From Thermoflexus sp. (GTDB lineage: Bacteria; Chloroflexota; Anaerolineae; B4-G1; DUEL01), in the NCBI GenBank assembly GCA_028276215.1, contig JAPYWT010000051.1, forward strand, positions 1 through 9,938: a stretch of 9,938 bases of DNA, read 5' to 3'. The notes below the pieces were generated by a model, which did not search any database, was not told where the DNA came from, and saw nothing but the letters and a program-made list of their open reading frames with translations. The position numbers were made by a program, and so were the translations under genes. Below, piece after piece: positions 1-6,536 of this stretch (its first letter is position 1; the number at the start of each line of letters is the position of its first letter).

Positions 1-1
1 C

Positions 2-1453
2 GTCCTGCTGGTCGCCACGGGCGCGCGGGAGAAGTCCCTGGTCTTCCGGGGGAACACCCTCCCCGGCGTCTACGGCGCGGGCGCGTTCCAGACGCTGGTG
101 AACCGGGACCTGGTGCGCGCGGCCCGGCGGCTCTTTGTCGTGGGCGGGGGGAACGTGGGCCTCATCGCCGCCTACCACGCCCTCCAGGCTGGCATCCAGG
201 TCGTCGGCCTCTGCGAAGCCCTCCCCGAGTGCGGCGGCTACAAGGTCCACAAGGACAAACTGGTCCGCATGGGCGTCCCCATCTACACCTCCCACACCAT
301 CCTCAGCGCCAACGGTGAGACGGAGGTGGAGTCGGTCACCATCGCGCAGATTGACGAGCGCTGGCAACCCATCCCCGGCACGGAGAAAACCTTCGCCTGC
401 GATACGGTCCTCATCGCGGTGGGGCTGGACCCGGTGGACGAGTTCTACCACAAGGCGAAGGAGTTCGGCCTGCCCGTCTACGCGGCGGGGGACGCGGAGG
501 AGATCGCCGAGGCGTCGGCGGCGATGTTCACGGGCCGCATCCGGGGGCTGGAAATCGCCCGCGCGCTGGGCCGGGACGTGGGGGAGATTCCCCCGGAGTG
601 GCACCGGACCGCCGAAGTCCTCAAATCCCGCCCCGGCGCGGTGGTCCGGGAGGACATCCCGGAGAAAGAAGAGGGGGTCTTCCCGGTCCTTCACTGTTCT
701 CAGGAAATCCCCTGCAACCCCTGCACGTCCGTCTGCCCGCAGAAGTGCATTGTTATTGAAGGGGAGGATATTCGGGGACTGCCGGAGTACGTGGGCGACG
801 GGTGCATCGGCTGCGAGCAGTGCGTGGCCATCTGCCCGGGGCTGGCCATCACGCTGGTGGACTACCGGAAGGACCCGGCGTATCCGACGGTGACCATCCC
901 CTACGAGTTCCCGCCGGAAACGATTCATCAGGGGGACGTGGTGACAGTGATGGATACGGAGGGGAACGTGCTGGGGAACGTGGAGGTGGTGAGCATCCGG
1001 ACGCCGAAGTTCGCCGACCGGGCGCTGCTGGTGCGGGTGCGGGCACCGCGGGAGATTGCCCGCCGCATCGCCGGGATTCGGGTTCAGGAGCCGGCGGTGG
1101 CGGAGCCGGAGACCCAGTACGTCTCCCGGATGCTGGAGGACGAGATTGTCTGCCGGTGCGAGCGGGTGACGGTGGGGGAGATTCGGGCCCTCATCCGGGC
1201 CGGCCTGCGGGACATGAACCACATCAAGGGGATCACCCGCGCCGGGATGGGCGCCTGCGGGGGCAAGACCTGCACCAACCTGATTCTGCGCATCTTCCGG
1301 GAGGAGGGGGTCCCGCTATCGGAGGTGACCGAGAGCGTGCGCCGACCCCTCTTCGTGGAGGTGCCGCTGGGGGTCTTTGCGGGCGCCGCGGGCGAGGAGG
1401 TCGCCGAGGAGGCCCCGCCGACCCGCAAGGACGTGCACCGGTGGGGGATGTAG
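2..1453 (+). CDS. FAD/NAD(P)-dependent oxidoreductase with 2x[4Fe-4S] ferredoxin and BFD-like [2Fe-2S] segments (5' truncated)
   Basis: The reading frame is open from base 2, so the start and the N-terminal FAD-binding Rossmann fold lie outside the window. A GTG at 98 is internal, because the upstream residues (LLVATGARE, then LPGVYGAGAFQTL) are typical of this family. Numbering from that GTG, there is an NAD(P) Rossmann motif GGGNVG at 16-21 and a second FAD-contact AAGDA at 129-133. A dicluster ferredoxin segment has C206-x2-C209-x3-C213-x3-C217 and C236-x2-C239-x2-C242-x3-C246-P. A BFD-like [2Fe-2S] element has C352-x-C354 and C387-x4-C392. The tail RRPLFVEVPLG resembles the end of sarcosine oxidase alpha/HcnB/octopine oxidase A-type flavoproteins. 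The likely role is the electron-transfer flavoprotein subunit of a cytoplasmic amine or imino-acid dehydrogenase; the partner subunit would be outside the window. The substrate is not deducible. The family call is strong and the specific enzyme is unknown. Confidence 0.9.
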   Translation, partial: VLLVATGAREKSLVFRGNTLPGVYGAGAFQTLVNRDLVRAARRLFVVGGGNVGLIAAYHALQAGIQVVGLCEALPECGGYKVHKDKLVRMGVPIYTSHTILSANGETEVESVTIAQIDERWQPIPGTEKTFACDTVLIAVGLDPVDEFYHKAKEFGLPVYAAGDAEEIAEASAAMFTGRIRGLEIARALGRDVGEIPPEWHRTAEVLKSRPGAVVREDIPEKEEGVFPVLHCSQEIPCNPCTSVCPQKCIVIEGEDIRGLPEYVGDGCIGCEQCVAICPGLAITLVDYRKDPAYPTVTIPYEFPPETIHQGDVVTVMDTEGNVLGNVEVVSIRTPKFADRALLVRVRAPREIARRIAGIRVQEPAVAEPETQYVSRMLEDEIVCRCERVTVGEIRALIRAGLRDMNHIKGITRAGMGACGGKTCTNLILRIFREEGVPLSEVTESVRRPLFVEVPLGVFAGAAGEEVAEEAPPTRKDVHRWGM

Positions 1454-1499
1454 CAGGGAGCAGGGCCGCACGTCGCAAGGAGCAGGTCGCAGACGCGAA
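1451..1499. repeat. Degenerate 7-bp-like run after the oxidoreductase stop
   Basis: Starting at the TAG stop, the sequence can be cut into seven 7-mers sharing a GCA core (tagcagg, gagcagg, gccgcac, gtcgcaa, ggagcag, gtcgcag, acgcgaa). The pattern is loose and the phase of the core shifts by one base after the second unit, so this may be coincidence. It is listed because a far clearer 7-bp array lies at the other end of the window. Confidence 0.25.
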
Positions 1500-1500
1500 A

Positions 1501-1631
1501 GCCCGACGCTCAAGCGTCGGGCTGATGTTGCGAAGCCCCTGCGGGGCTCAGAGACAGCCCGCAGGCCTCGGCCCCGAGGGCCTTCGGCCCGAGGGGGCTT
1601 TGCTGAATCAGCCCGACCGTTACCGTCGGGC
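1501..1631. repeat. 131-bp near-palindromic, hairpin-rich intergenic element
   Basis: The left arm 1501-1539 and right arm 1594-1631 are imperfect inverted repeats. Over the inner 24 positions (1516-1539 against 1594-1617) there are 4 mismatches. Each arm end is itself a hairpin: 1501-1510 pairs with 1513-1522 (gcccgacgct/agcgtcgggc, perfect), and 1611-1617 pairs with 1625-1631 (gcccgac/gtcgggc). Between the arms are further GC hairpins, for example 1534-1539 with 1543-1548 and gggcc-ttc-ggccc at 1578-1590. There is no T-run on either strand close to these stems, so simple terminator function is doubtful. The nested symmetry resembles REP/BIME or MITE-like non-coding elements, but no transposase or clear target duplication is seen. 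Confidence 0.65.
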
Positions 1632-1634
1632 GGG

Positions 1635-1669
1635 AAAAAGAAGGGGTTCTGCTTCGCAGAACCCCTTCT
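1635..1669 (-). terminator. Intrinsic terminator of the ABC transporter operon
   Basis: A perfect 14-bp stem (1639-1652 with 1656-1669) closes a 3-base loop. Read on the minus strand it is followed by TTTTT and then CCCG. It lies 17 bases past the stop of the small membrane protein gene. The plus-strand side has only a weak T-rich tail (TGTTT), so termination of the convergent oxidoreductase transcript here is possible but less certain. Confidence 0.85.
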
Positions 1670-1685
1670 GTGTTTACCGCAGTCG

Positions 1686-1889
1686 CTACTTTTTCCTCTT
1701 TGACTGCGCGTACAGAGCGGCGCCCCAGATGCCCAGGAAGAGCCCCAGAACGGAGGCGATGTACGACATAAAATTCAAAAAGAAGGTGGACGGGATGACG
1801 TGAATCACCATCAGAAACGGGAAAATCCATCCCGCCATCATCAGGACAAAGCCCAGGCCAATCAGTTTCCACGGCGAAGGGATATTCAT
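1686..1889 (-). CDS. Small two-helix membrane protein coupled to the ABC importer
   Basis: This is a 67-residue hypothetical protein. The ATG at 1889 overlaps the TGA stop of the preceding ATPase gene as ATGA, which indicates translational coupling, and this start is preferred over an ATG 15 bases upstream. Two hydrophobic helices are visible, roughly residues 10-31 (LGFVLMMAGWIFPFLMVIHV) and 39-62 (NFMSYIASVLGLFLGIWGAA), joined by a short loop. A basic tail QSKRKK follows and would face the cytoplasm. There is no signal peptide cleavage site, cysteine or known motif. It is the last gene before the operon terminator. I do not recognise the family. The coupling suggests a role with the transporter, such as an accessory or regulatory small subunit, but this is inference only. 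Confidence 0.82.
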   Translation of the reverse strand: MNIPSPWKLIGLGFVLMMAGWIFPFLMVIHVIPSTFFLNFMSYIASVLGLFLGIWGAALYAQSKRKK

Positions 1890-2905
1890 TGGTACAACCA
1901 GCAAGCAACCTGGTGCTGGGGGCTGACCTCAAATTCGGGCGGTTCCTGGGCGTCGCACAGGCCCGCGATCATCCGCTCACAGCGCGGATGGAACCGGCAT
2001 CCGGGCGGCGGGTTGATCAGACTGGGGGGCTCGCCGGGCGGCACCCGCCGGAACCGCTTCGCGTTCTCCGCGTCCGGCTCCGGGATGGCCGCCAGCAGGG
2101 CCCAGGTGTACGGATGCCGGGGGTTGTAAATCAGGTCGTCCACCGGCCCCTTCTCCACAATCTTGCCCGCGTACATCACGAAGATGCGCTCGGAGAAGTA
2201 GCGGACGGTGGAGAGGTCGTGGGTAATGTACATGACCGAGAGCCGGTGGCGTTCCTGCAACTCCCGCAGAAGGGTCAGAATCTCCACCCGCACCGATGCG
2301 TCCAGCATGGAGACGGGCTCGTCCGCCACCAGCAACTGGGGGTCCATCAGAATCGCCCGCGCGATGACCACCCGCTGCTGCTGTCCTCCGCTCAACTGGT
2401 GAGGGAACTTGCTGAGGAAGTCCTCTACGGGGGTCATCTTGACCTCTTCCAGCGCCTTGTGGATGCGTTCCAGCCGCTGGCGGCGGTCCTGCATCCGGGC
2501 CACAATGAGGGGCTCTTCCAGCAACGTCTGCGTGCTCATGAAGGGCGGCAACGCGCCGTACGGGTCCTGCTGGACGTAGCCCACCCGGTTTCGGTACCAG
2601 CATAACTCCTTCCGGCTGAAGTGGGAAATGTCCCGTCCGTCAAACAGGATGCGGCCCTCCCTGGGGCGATGGAGACCCAGGATGGTGCGCATCAGGCTGG
2701 ACTTTCCACAGCCGCTTTCTCCAACGATGGCGATGGCCTCCCCCCGATGGAGGTCAAAGTTCACACCGTCCACCGCGCGCACGTAGCCGGCGACGCCCAA
2801 ACCGAACCGGCGCAACTCAAACCAAACCCGCACGTTCTGAACGGAGAGGAGGACGTCTTCGGGCACTCCGGGTACAGGTTCTGGAATCGGGCAGAAGTCA
2901 TTCAT
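1886..2905 (-). CDS. dppF: Opp/Dpp-type ABC importer ATPase, second subunit (DppF/OppF-like)
   Basis: This is a nucleotide-binding subunit of a family 5 (peptide/nickel/oligosaccharide) ABC importer. It is 339 residues long with the ATG at 2905, which has AGGTG six bases upstream. A GTG at 2914 in the same frame would add three residues but has no Shine-Dalgarno. Numbered from the ATG, it has Walker A GESGCGKSS at 62-70, the Q-loop within VQQDPYG at about 111-117, signature LSGGQQQR at 171-178, Walker B LLVADEP at 191-197 and switch His in ITHD at 229. The C-terminal oligopeptide-transporter extension (GEPPSLINPPPGCRF) carries C303, C309, C317 and C335, the set that holds a [4Fe-4S] cluster in Dpp ATPases. 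The gene starts 31 bases after the DppD-like stop and should form a heterodimer with that product. The family is certain; the substrate is unknown. Confidence 0.95.
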   Translation of the reverse strand: MNDFCPIPEPVPGVPEDVLLSVQNVRVWFELRRFGLGVAGYVRAVDGVNFDLHRGEAIAIVGESGCGKSSLMRTILGLHRPREGRILFDGRDISHFSRKELCWYRNRVGYVQQDPYGALPPFMSTQTLLEEPLIVARMQDRRQRLERIHKALEEVKMTPVEDFLSKFPHQLSGGQQQRVVIARAILMDPQLLVADEPVSMLDASVRVEILTLLRELQERHRLSVMYITHDLSTVRYFSERIFVMYAGKIVEKGPVDDLIYNPRHPYTWALLAAIPEPDAENAKRFRRVPPGEPPSLINPPPGCRFHPRCERMIAGLCDAQEPPEFEVSPQHQVACWLYQ

Positions 2906-2936
2906 TTTCTTCACCTGGGTACAAAGAGATGGATGG

Positions 2937-3902
2937 TCATCCAGTCACATAGAGCCAGCATTTGACCAGGTGGCCGTCCACCGAGAGGGTGGGAGGCTCC
3001 TCCGCGCAGCGATCAAAGCGGGAAGGGCATCGGTCGGCGAACCGGCAACCGGCAGGCGGGTTCAACAGGCTCGGTGGCCGGCCGGGAATAAACTCCAGGG
3101 CCTGTTTCTCATACAGGCGCGGCACGGCCGCCAGCAGTTTCCGGGAATACGGATGGAGCGGTTGCTGGAAAAAGGCCTCCGCTTTGGAGACCTCCACAAT
3201 CTGCCCGGCGTACATCACCGCCACGTGCTCCACCAGGTCCGAAGAGGTCGCGATGTCGTGGGTGATCAGCATGTAACTGATGGGCATCTCCTGCTTGATC
3301 TGTTTGAGGGTGTTCATAATGCTGGCCTGGGTCAGCACGTCCAGGGCGGAGGTGGGCTCATCCAGGATGATCAGGCTGGGCATCGTGATGAGGGCCATCG
3401 CGATGGCGACGCGCTGACGCATCCCCCCGCTGAGTTCAAAGGGGTACCGCTGGAGGAACCCCTCCGGCACGCCCACGTAGTCAAACATCTTGCGGGCCAT
3501 ATCCCAGGCCTCCGCCTTGCTCACCCCCAGATGGAGAACGGCAGGCTCGGAAACCTGGTCGCCGACCTTCAGGACCGGGTTCAGGGCATTCATCGCCGCC
3601 TGGGGAACCATGGAAATCCCCACCCAGCGGACCTCCCGGGCGAAGTTCTCTTCATCCAACTCCATTACATCCCGGCCGTCCAGATAGACCTTCCCGGTGT
3701 ACTGGTACACGTTTCGCGGCAGCAGGCGGAGGATGGCACGCGCCAGCGAACTTTTGCCACATCCCGATTCCCCCAGGATGACGATGGCCTGGTTGTGGGG
3801 GACCGAGAGGCTCACTTTATCCACCGCCTGCACCACCCCTTTGGTGGTCACAAAATACAGGATCAGGTCTTCCACTCGCAGAACCGGTTCTCCCTCGCGC
3901 AT
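2937..3902 (-). CDS. dppD: Opp/Dpp-type ABC importer ATPase, first subunit (DppD/OppD-like)
   Basis: This is the partner nucleotide-binding subunit, 321 residues. The ATG at 3902 lies two bases after the permease stop (TAGCGATG). A longer open frame upstream encodes only Pro/Gly-rich shadow sequence inside the permease gene and is not used. It has Walker A GESGCGKSS at 44-52, the Q-loop in VPQAAMNALNP at 99-109, signature LSGGMRQR at 157-164, Walker B LIILDEP at 177-183 and switch H215. The C-terminal region has the RPPSLLNPPAGCRF motif with C286, C292, C299 and C315, suggesting a [4Fe-4S] cluster as in characterised Dpp ATPases. Length and motif order are normal. The tight spacing on both sides places it in the operon. 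Confidence 0.95.
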   Translation of the reverse strand: MREGEPVLRVEDLILYFVTTKGVVQAVDKVSLSVPHNQAIVILGESGCGKSSLARAILRLLPRNVYQYTGKVYLDGRDVMELDEENFAREVRWVGISMVPQAAMNALNPVLKVGDQVSEPAVLHLGVSKAEAWDMARKMFDYVGVPEGFLQRYPFELSGGMRQRVAIAMALITMPSLIILDEPTSALDVLTQASIMNTLKQIKQEMPISYMLITHDIATSSDLVEHVAVMYAGQIVEVSKAEAFFQQPLHPYSRKLLAAVPRLYEKQALEFIPGRPPSLLNPPAGCRFADRCPSRFDRCAEEPPTLSVDGHLVKCWLYVTG

Positions 3903-3904
3903 CG

Positions 3905-5263
3905 CTACATCTCCCGCAGGCGTGGATTGAAGATGCGGTCCAGCGAAAAGCCCAGCATGGCAAATCCCAGACCGGTAATCATCAGGAGCGCGGATGGCTC
4001 CAGAACCCAGTAGTAGAGTGCTTTGTACGGCGCACCGTTGGCCACGGCGTCCTGGATGACCTTCCCCCAGGTCGGCAGTTGCGGGTCTCCCAACCCCAGC
4101 ACCGCCAGGGAGGCCTCCAGGAAGACGTAGGAGGGGATCAGGGTGACCAGGTTGGGGATCAGCATCGGCACAATCCGGGGGACCAGGTAGCGGAAGATGA
4201 TCCGCCAATCGCTGGCGCCGTAGGCCTGCGCCGCCTCCACATACGGGGATTCCCGAATCTGCATAAAGACGGCCCGGTACGTCTTGATCCCGCTTCCGAA
4301 GATGCTCAGCAGGATGGTCACCCCCAGGATGACCCAGATACTGCGGGAGTAGAAGGTCCCCACCATAATCAGGATGGGGAGCAGGGGGAGCATCAGCACG
4401 ATTTCGGTGATGCGCTGGATCAGGTTATCCACCACCCCGCTGAACCAGACGCCAATGGCCGCGATGATCATCGTGGTGATGGTGGTGCCCGCCGCGGCCA
4501 GGAGGCCAAAGGCCAGCGCGACCGGTGCCCCCCACAGGAGGGCAATCTTCAGGTCCCGCCGCAGATGGTCGGTCCCTGCGATGCCGTGGACTTTGCCGTA
4601 GACCACCAGTTCGGCATCTATCTGGGTCTCCGGATCAAACGCGGTGGCCTGAATCTTCACCCGATACGTCCCCTTCAGGGGGCGCGGGTTCTCCGGGGGA
4701 TTGGGCGCCACAAAGAGCCCCACCTCCGGCGGCACATCCCCAACCTGTCGCCGGATTCTCCGCAACAGTTTGTCGTCCTGAGCGAAGCGGTAACTGGTGG
4801 AGCCGGCCTGCAGGGCCAGGTCCGCGATGGCGATTTCCCGTCCGTCCGGGGTGTACCACGTGATGGATGCGAACGGTGCCCGCTCCTTGTAGGAGGTCTC
4901 AAAGAAGATGTTGATCTCCCGTGGGAAGTCGTCCGCCTGATAATCAAACGTGTAAAGGAGGGTGACGGATTTGCCCTCGCCCAGGGGCGCTTCCTGGCGC
5001 TCGGCGGCCCCTTTCCGGGAGTCCAGGTCAATGGTCTCCGGCAGTTTCTGCGACCGGAAGGTGTTGATCCACGCCGGGGGAACGGTTCGGGGCAGGCTGC
5101 GCCAGGTGCCCTCGCCGCCGCGCCAGAGGGTGATGGCCTCCCGATAGGGGATCGCGATGACCACGTAGATGGAAAGGACAACCAGCATCAGAACGATCAG
5201 CAGCCCCGCAATGGCCGAGGGGTATCGCCGAATTTCCCGAAGAGCATCTTTTACCGTTTGCAT
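3905..5263 (-). CDS. dppC: Opp/Dpp-type ABC permease (DppC-like) with a large extracytoplasmic insertion
   Basis: This inner-membrane permease is 452 residues, against about 280-310 for ordinary DppC/OppC. The N-terminal helix is at about 17-38. It is followed by a roughly 180-residue soluble region (about 45-225) with strand-rich stretches such as SVTLLYTFDYQ, FASITWYTPDGREIAI and YRVKIQATAFDPETQIDAEL. The segment HGIAGTDHLRRDL (226-238) matches the usual H-x-LGTD-x-x-GRD just before the core, although GRD is replaced by RRD. The core helices follow from about 240, with a canonical EAA loop (YVEAAQAYGASDWRIIFRYL, 341-360) that docks on the ATPases, and a C-terminal LDRIFNPRLREM. The gene starts 15 bases after the DppB-like stop behind a G-rich stretch. 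The insertion should lie outside the membrane, where it could meet the binding protein. Confidence 0.93.
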   Translation of the reverse strand: MQTVKDALREIRRYPSAIAGLLIVLMLVVLSIYVVIAIPYREAITLWRGGEGTWRSLPRTVPPAWINTFRSQKLPETIDLDSRKGAAERQEAPLGEGKSVTLLYTFDYQADDFPREINIFFETSYKERAPFASITWYTPDGREIAIADLALQAGSTSYRFAQDDKLLRRIRRQVGDVPPEVGLFVAPNPPENPRPLKGTYRVKIQATAFDPETQIDAELVVYGKVHGIAGTDHLRRDLKIALLWGAPVALAFGLLAAAGTTITTMIIAAIGVWFSGVVDNLIQRITEIVLMLPLLPILIMVGTFYSRSIWVILGVTILLSIFGSGIKTYRAVFMQIRESPYVEAAQAYGASDWRIIFRYLVPRIVPMLIPNLVTLIPSYVFLEASLAVLGLGDPQLPTWGKVIQDAVANGAPYKALYYWVLEPSALLMITGLGFAMLGFSLDRIFNPRLREM

Positions 5264-5278
5264 GCTCTCATTCCCCCG

Positions 5279-6400
5279 TCACGCACCCACCCGGACCCGC
5301 GGGTCCAGGATGGCGTAGATGATGTCCAGCAGGAAAACGGTAATCGCCAGGAGGTAGGCGAAAATCACCGTGGAGCCCACGATGACCGGCACGTCAAACA
5401 GGCCGACCGCCTGATAGAGGGCCCGTCCCAGACCCGGCCAGTTGAAGACCGTCTCAAAGATGGGAGCCCCCGTCCACAGACTGATGACCGTCAGCAGGAA
5501 GTTGGTCACGATGGTGGGAAGGGTGGGCCGCAGGATGTAGCGCCGCTCAATGGCCCGCCCGCTCAGCCCCTTCGCCTTCGCCAGTTCCACATAGTCCTCG
5601 CTGGAGTAAATCAGGAAGAACGTCCGCCAACTGTAGACACTGAGGAAAATGGAACTGACGGTCAGTGCCATGATGGGCAGGATCAGGTGCTTCCCCACGC
5701 TCAGCGCGTAGAGGAGGCGGGATTGGGGCGCCGGGGCATCCACCAGGTCGCCGAAGGGAAGAATCCGCAGCCAGCCCGCGAAAATGAGGATCAGGAAGAT
5801 GCCGTAGAACCACCCCGGCGCCGAAGAGGTGGGAGAGAGAACGACAAAGAGCCGGTCCCAGAAACTCCCGTACTGACGGGAGAGGATCAGGGCCAGGAAG
5901 AGGCTCAGGAAGAATAAGAAGATGTCCGCGATGCCGAAGAGCAAAAGGGTTGCCGGTAACCGCTCCAGCAGAATCAACTTGACCTGCCGGGACCCGGAGT
6001 TGCTGTTCATAAACTGGGCGAACCCCAGGCGCAGGGTGAGGGCGTTCTCCAGGAAGCGGAAACTCCGGATGAGAAAGGGCTGATCCAGCCCCAGCCGGTG
6101 CTCCTCCAGACGAATCTTTTCCTCAATCAACTGCCGTTTGGCATCCGGGCCCAGGTTCCGGAGGGCCGGGTTGTTCATCACCTGAATCGTGATGGTCTCC
6201 CGAATGTCCCCCTTCCGAATCTGGTCTACATACCCCCCCATGTTGGCGACCAGAACGGTCAGATAGACCCCGATGATGACGGTGATGAACAGGGTCACCC
6301 CCCGAATCAGGGTGTACCGGAGGATGCGGGCGAATGTACTCTGCAGAAAGGAGGCGCTCTGCACTTTTTTTCGTGGGATTGCCACTGCCTGCTCAGACAT
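5279..6400 (-). CDS. dppB: Opp/Dpp-type ABC permease (DppB-like)
   Basis: This inner-membrane permease is 373 residues from the ATG at 6400, which has GAGAGGG 7-13 bases upstream. An in-frame ATG at 6418 is less likely because that stretch contains the ribosome-binding sequence. The first helix is at about 29-53. An extracytoplasmic region (about 54-145) includes the family landmark LGLDQPF (103-109). Core helices begin at LPATLLL (148-154). The EAA loop YVELAKAKGLSGRAIERRYI is at 270-289, followed by the usual FETVFNWPGLG (315-325) and LDPRVRVGA C-terminus. It is somewhat longer than the usual 310-340 residues. It pairs with the DppC-like product to form the channel. A terminator-like hairpin and a second hairpin lie between this gene and the binding-protein gene, so its expression is probably by partial readthrough. 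Confidence 0.94.
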   Translation of the reverse strand: MSEQAVAIPRKKVQSASFLQSTFARILRYTLIRGVTLFITVIIGVYLTVLVANMGGYVDQIRKGDIRETITIQVMNNPALRNLGPDAKRQLIEEKIRLEEHRLGLDQPFLIRSFRFLENALTLRLGFAQFMNSNSGSRQVKLILLERLPATLLLFGIADIFLFFLSLFLALILSRQYGSFWDRLFVVLSPTSSAPGWFYGIFLILIFAGWLRILPFGDLVDAPAPQSRLLYALSVGKHLILPIMALTVSSIFLSVYSWRTFFLIYSSEDYVELAKAKGLSGRAIERRYILRPTLPTIVTNFLLTVISLWTGAPIFETVFNWPGLGRALYQAVGLFDVPVIVGSTVIFAYLLAITVFLLDIIYAILDPRVRVGA

Positions 6401-6423
6401 CCTGTTTCCCTCTCTCATAGCAA

Positions 6424-6443
6424 GACAACTGCGAGCAGTTGTC
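6424..6443 (-). other. Hairpin in the leader of the permease genes
   Basis: A perfect 8-bp stem (gacaactg at 6424-6431, cagttgtc at 6436-6443) closes a 4-base loop. In the mRNA it lies just downstream of the SBP terminator and 24 bases before the permease ATG. Possible roles are a 5'-end stabiliser of a processed downstream mRNA or a protein-binding palindrome. The sequence does not decide. Confidence 0.5.
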
Positions 6444-6452
6444 CAGCAGTTT

Positions 6453-6507
6453 GAAGAAAAGCCCGACGGGGACGCAGGGCTGTCCCTGGATGACCCCCGT
6501 CGGGCTT
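6453..6507 (-). terminator. Terminator/attenuator between the binding-protein and permease genes
   Basis: A 13-bp perfect stem (6459-6471 with 6495-6507; aagcccgacgggg/ccccgtcgggctt) encloses a 23-base loop that itself holds a small caggg/ccctg stem. On the minus strand it is followed by TTTTCTTC. It lies 29 bases after the SBP stop. In binding-protein operons such a site usually lets only part of transcription continue, giving excess binding protein over permease. No clear new promoter is visible before the permease gene. Confidence 0.8.
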
Positions 6508-6536
6508 CCTTCACCAGATGGGGTCAGCCCCTGAGA

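Noticed and set aside
1454..1685. Small RNA or riboswitch in the convergent intergenic region
   Set aside because: Stable hairpins are present, but there is no promoter or recognised riboswitch core, and the symmetry is better explained as a repeat element plus a terminator.
135..1803. Overlapping open frames inside and beyond the oxidoreductase gene (135-893 and 802-1803)
   Set aside because: Arg/Ser- or Gly/Asp-rich shadow translations of the oxidoreductase gene with no motif; the second runs into the palindromic element.
2970..4013. 347-codon plus-strand open frame
   Set aside because: It is antisense to the DppD-like ATPase, whose Walker and signature motifs show the minus strand is coding.
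3903..4208. 102-codon N-terminal extension of the DppD-like ATPase
   Set aside because: It lies inside the permease gene in another frame, is Pro/Gly-rich and precedes the normal family start MREGEPVLRVEDL.
4079..5917. 612-codon plus-strand open frame
   Set aside because: It is antisense across both permease genes. Its product is rich in Gly, Asp, Gln and His with no membrane or domain pattern, as expected from reversed permease codons.
6401..6514. N-terminal extension of the DppB-like permease
   Set aside because: It would cross the terminator and the leader hairpin and encodes Ser/Arg-rich sequence unlike any permease; the ATG at 6400 has a ribosome-binding site.
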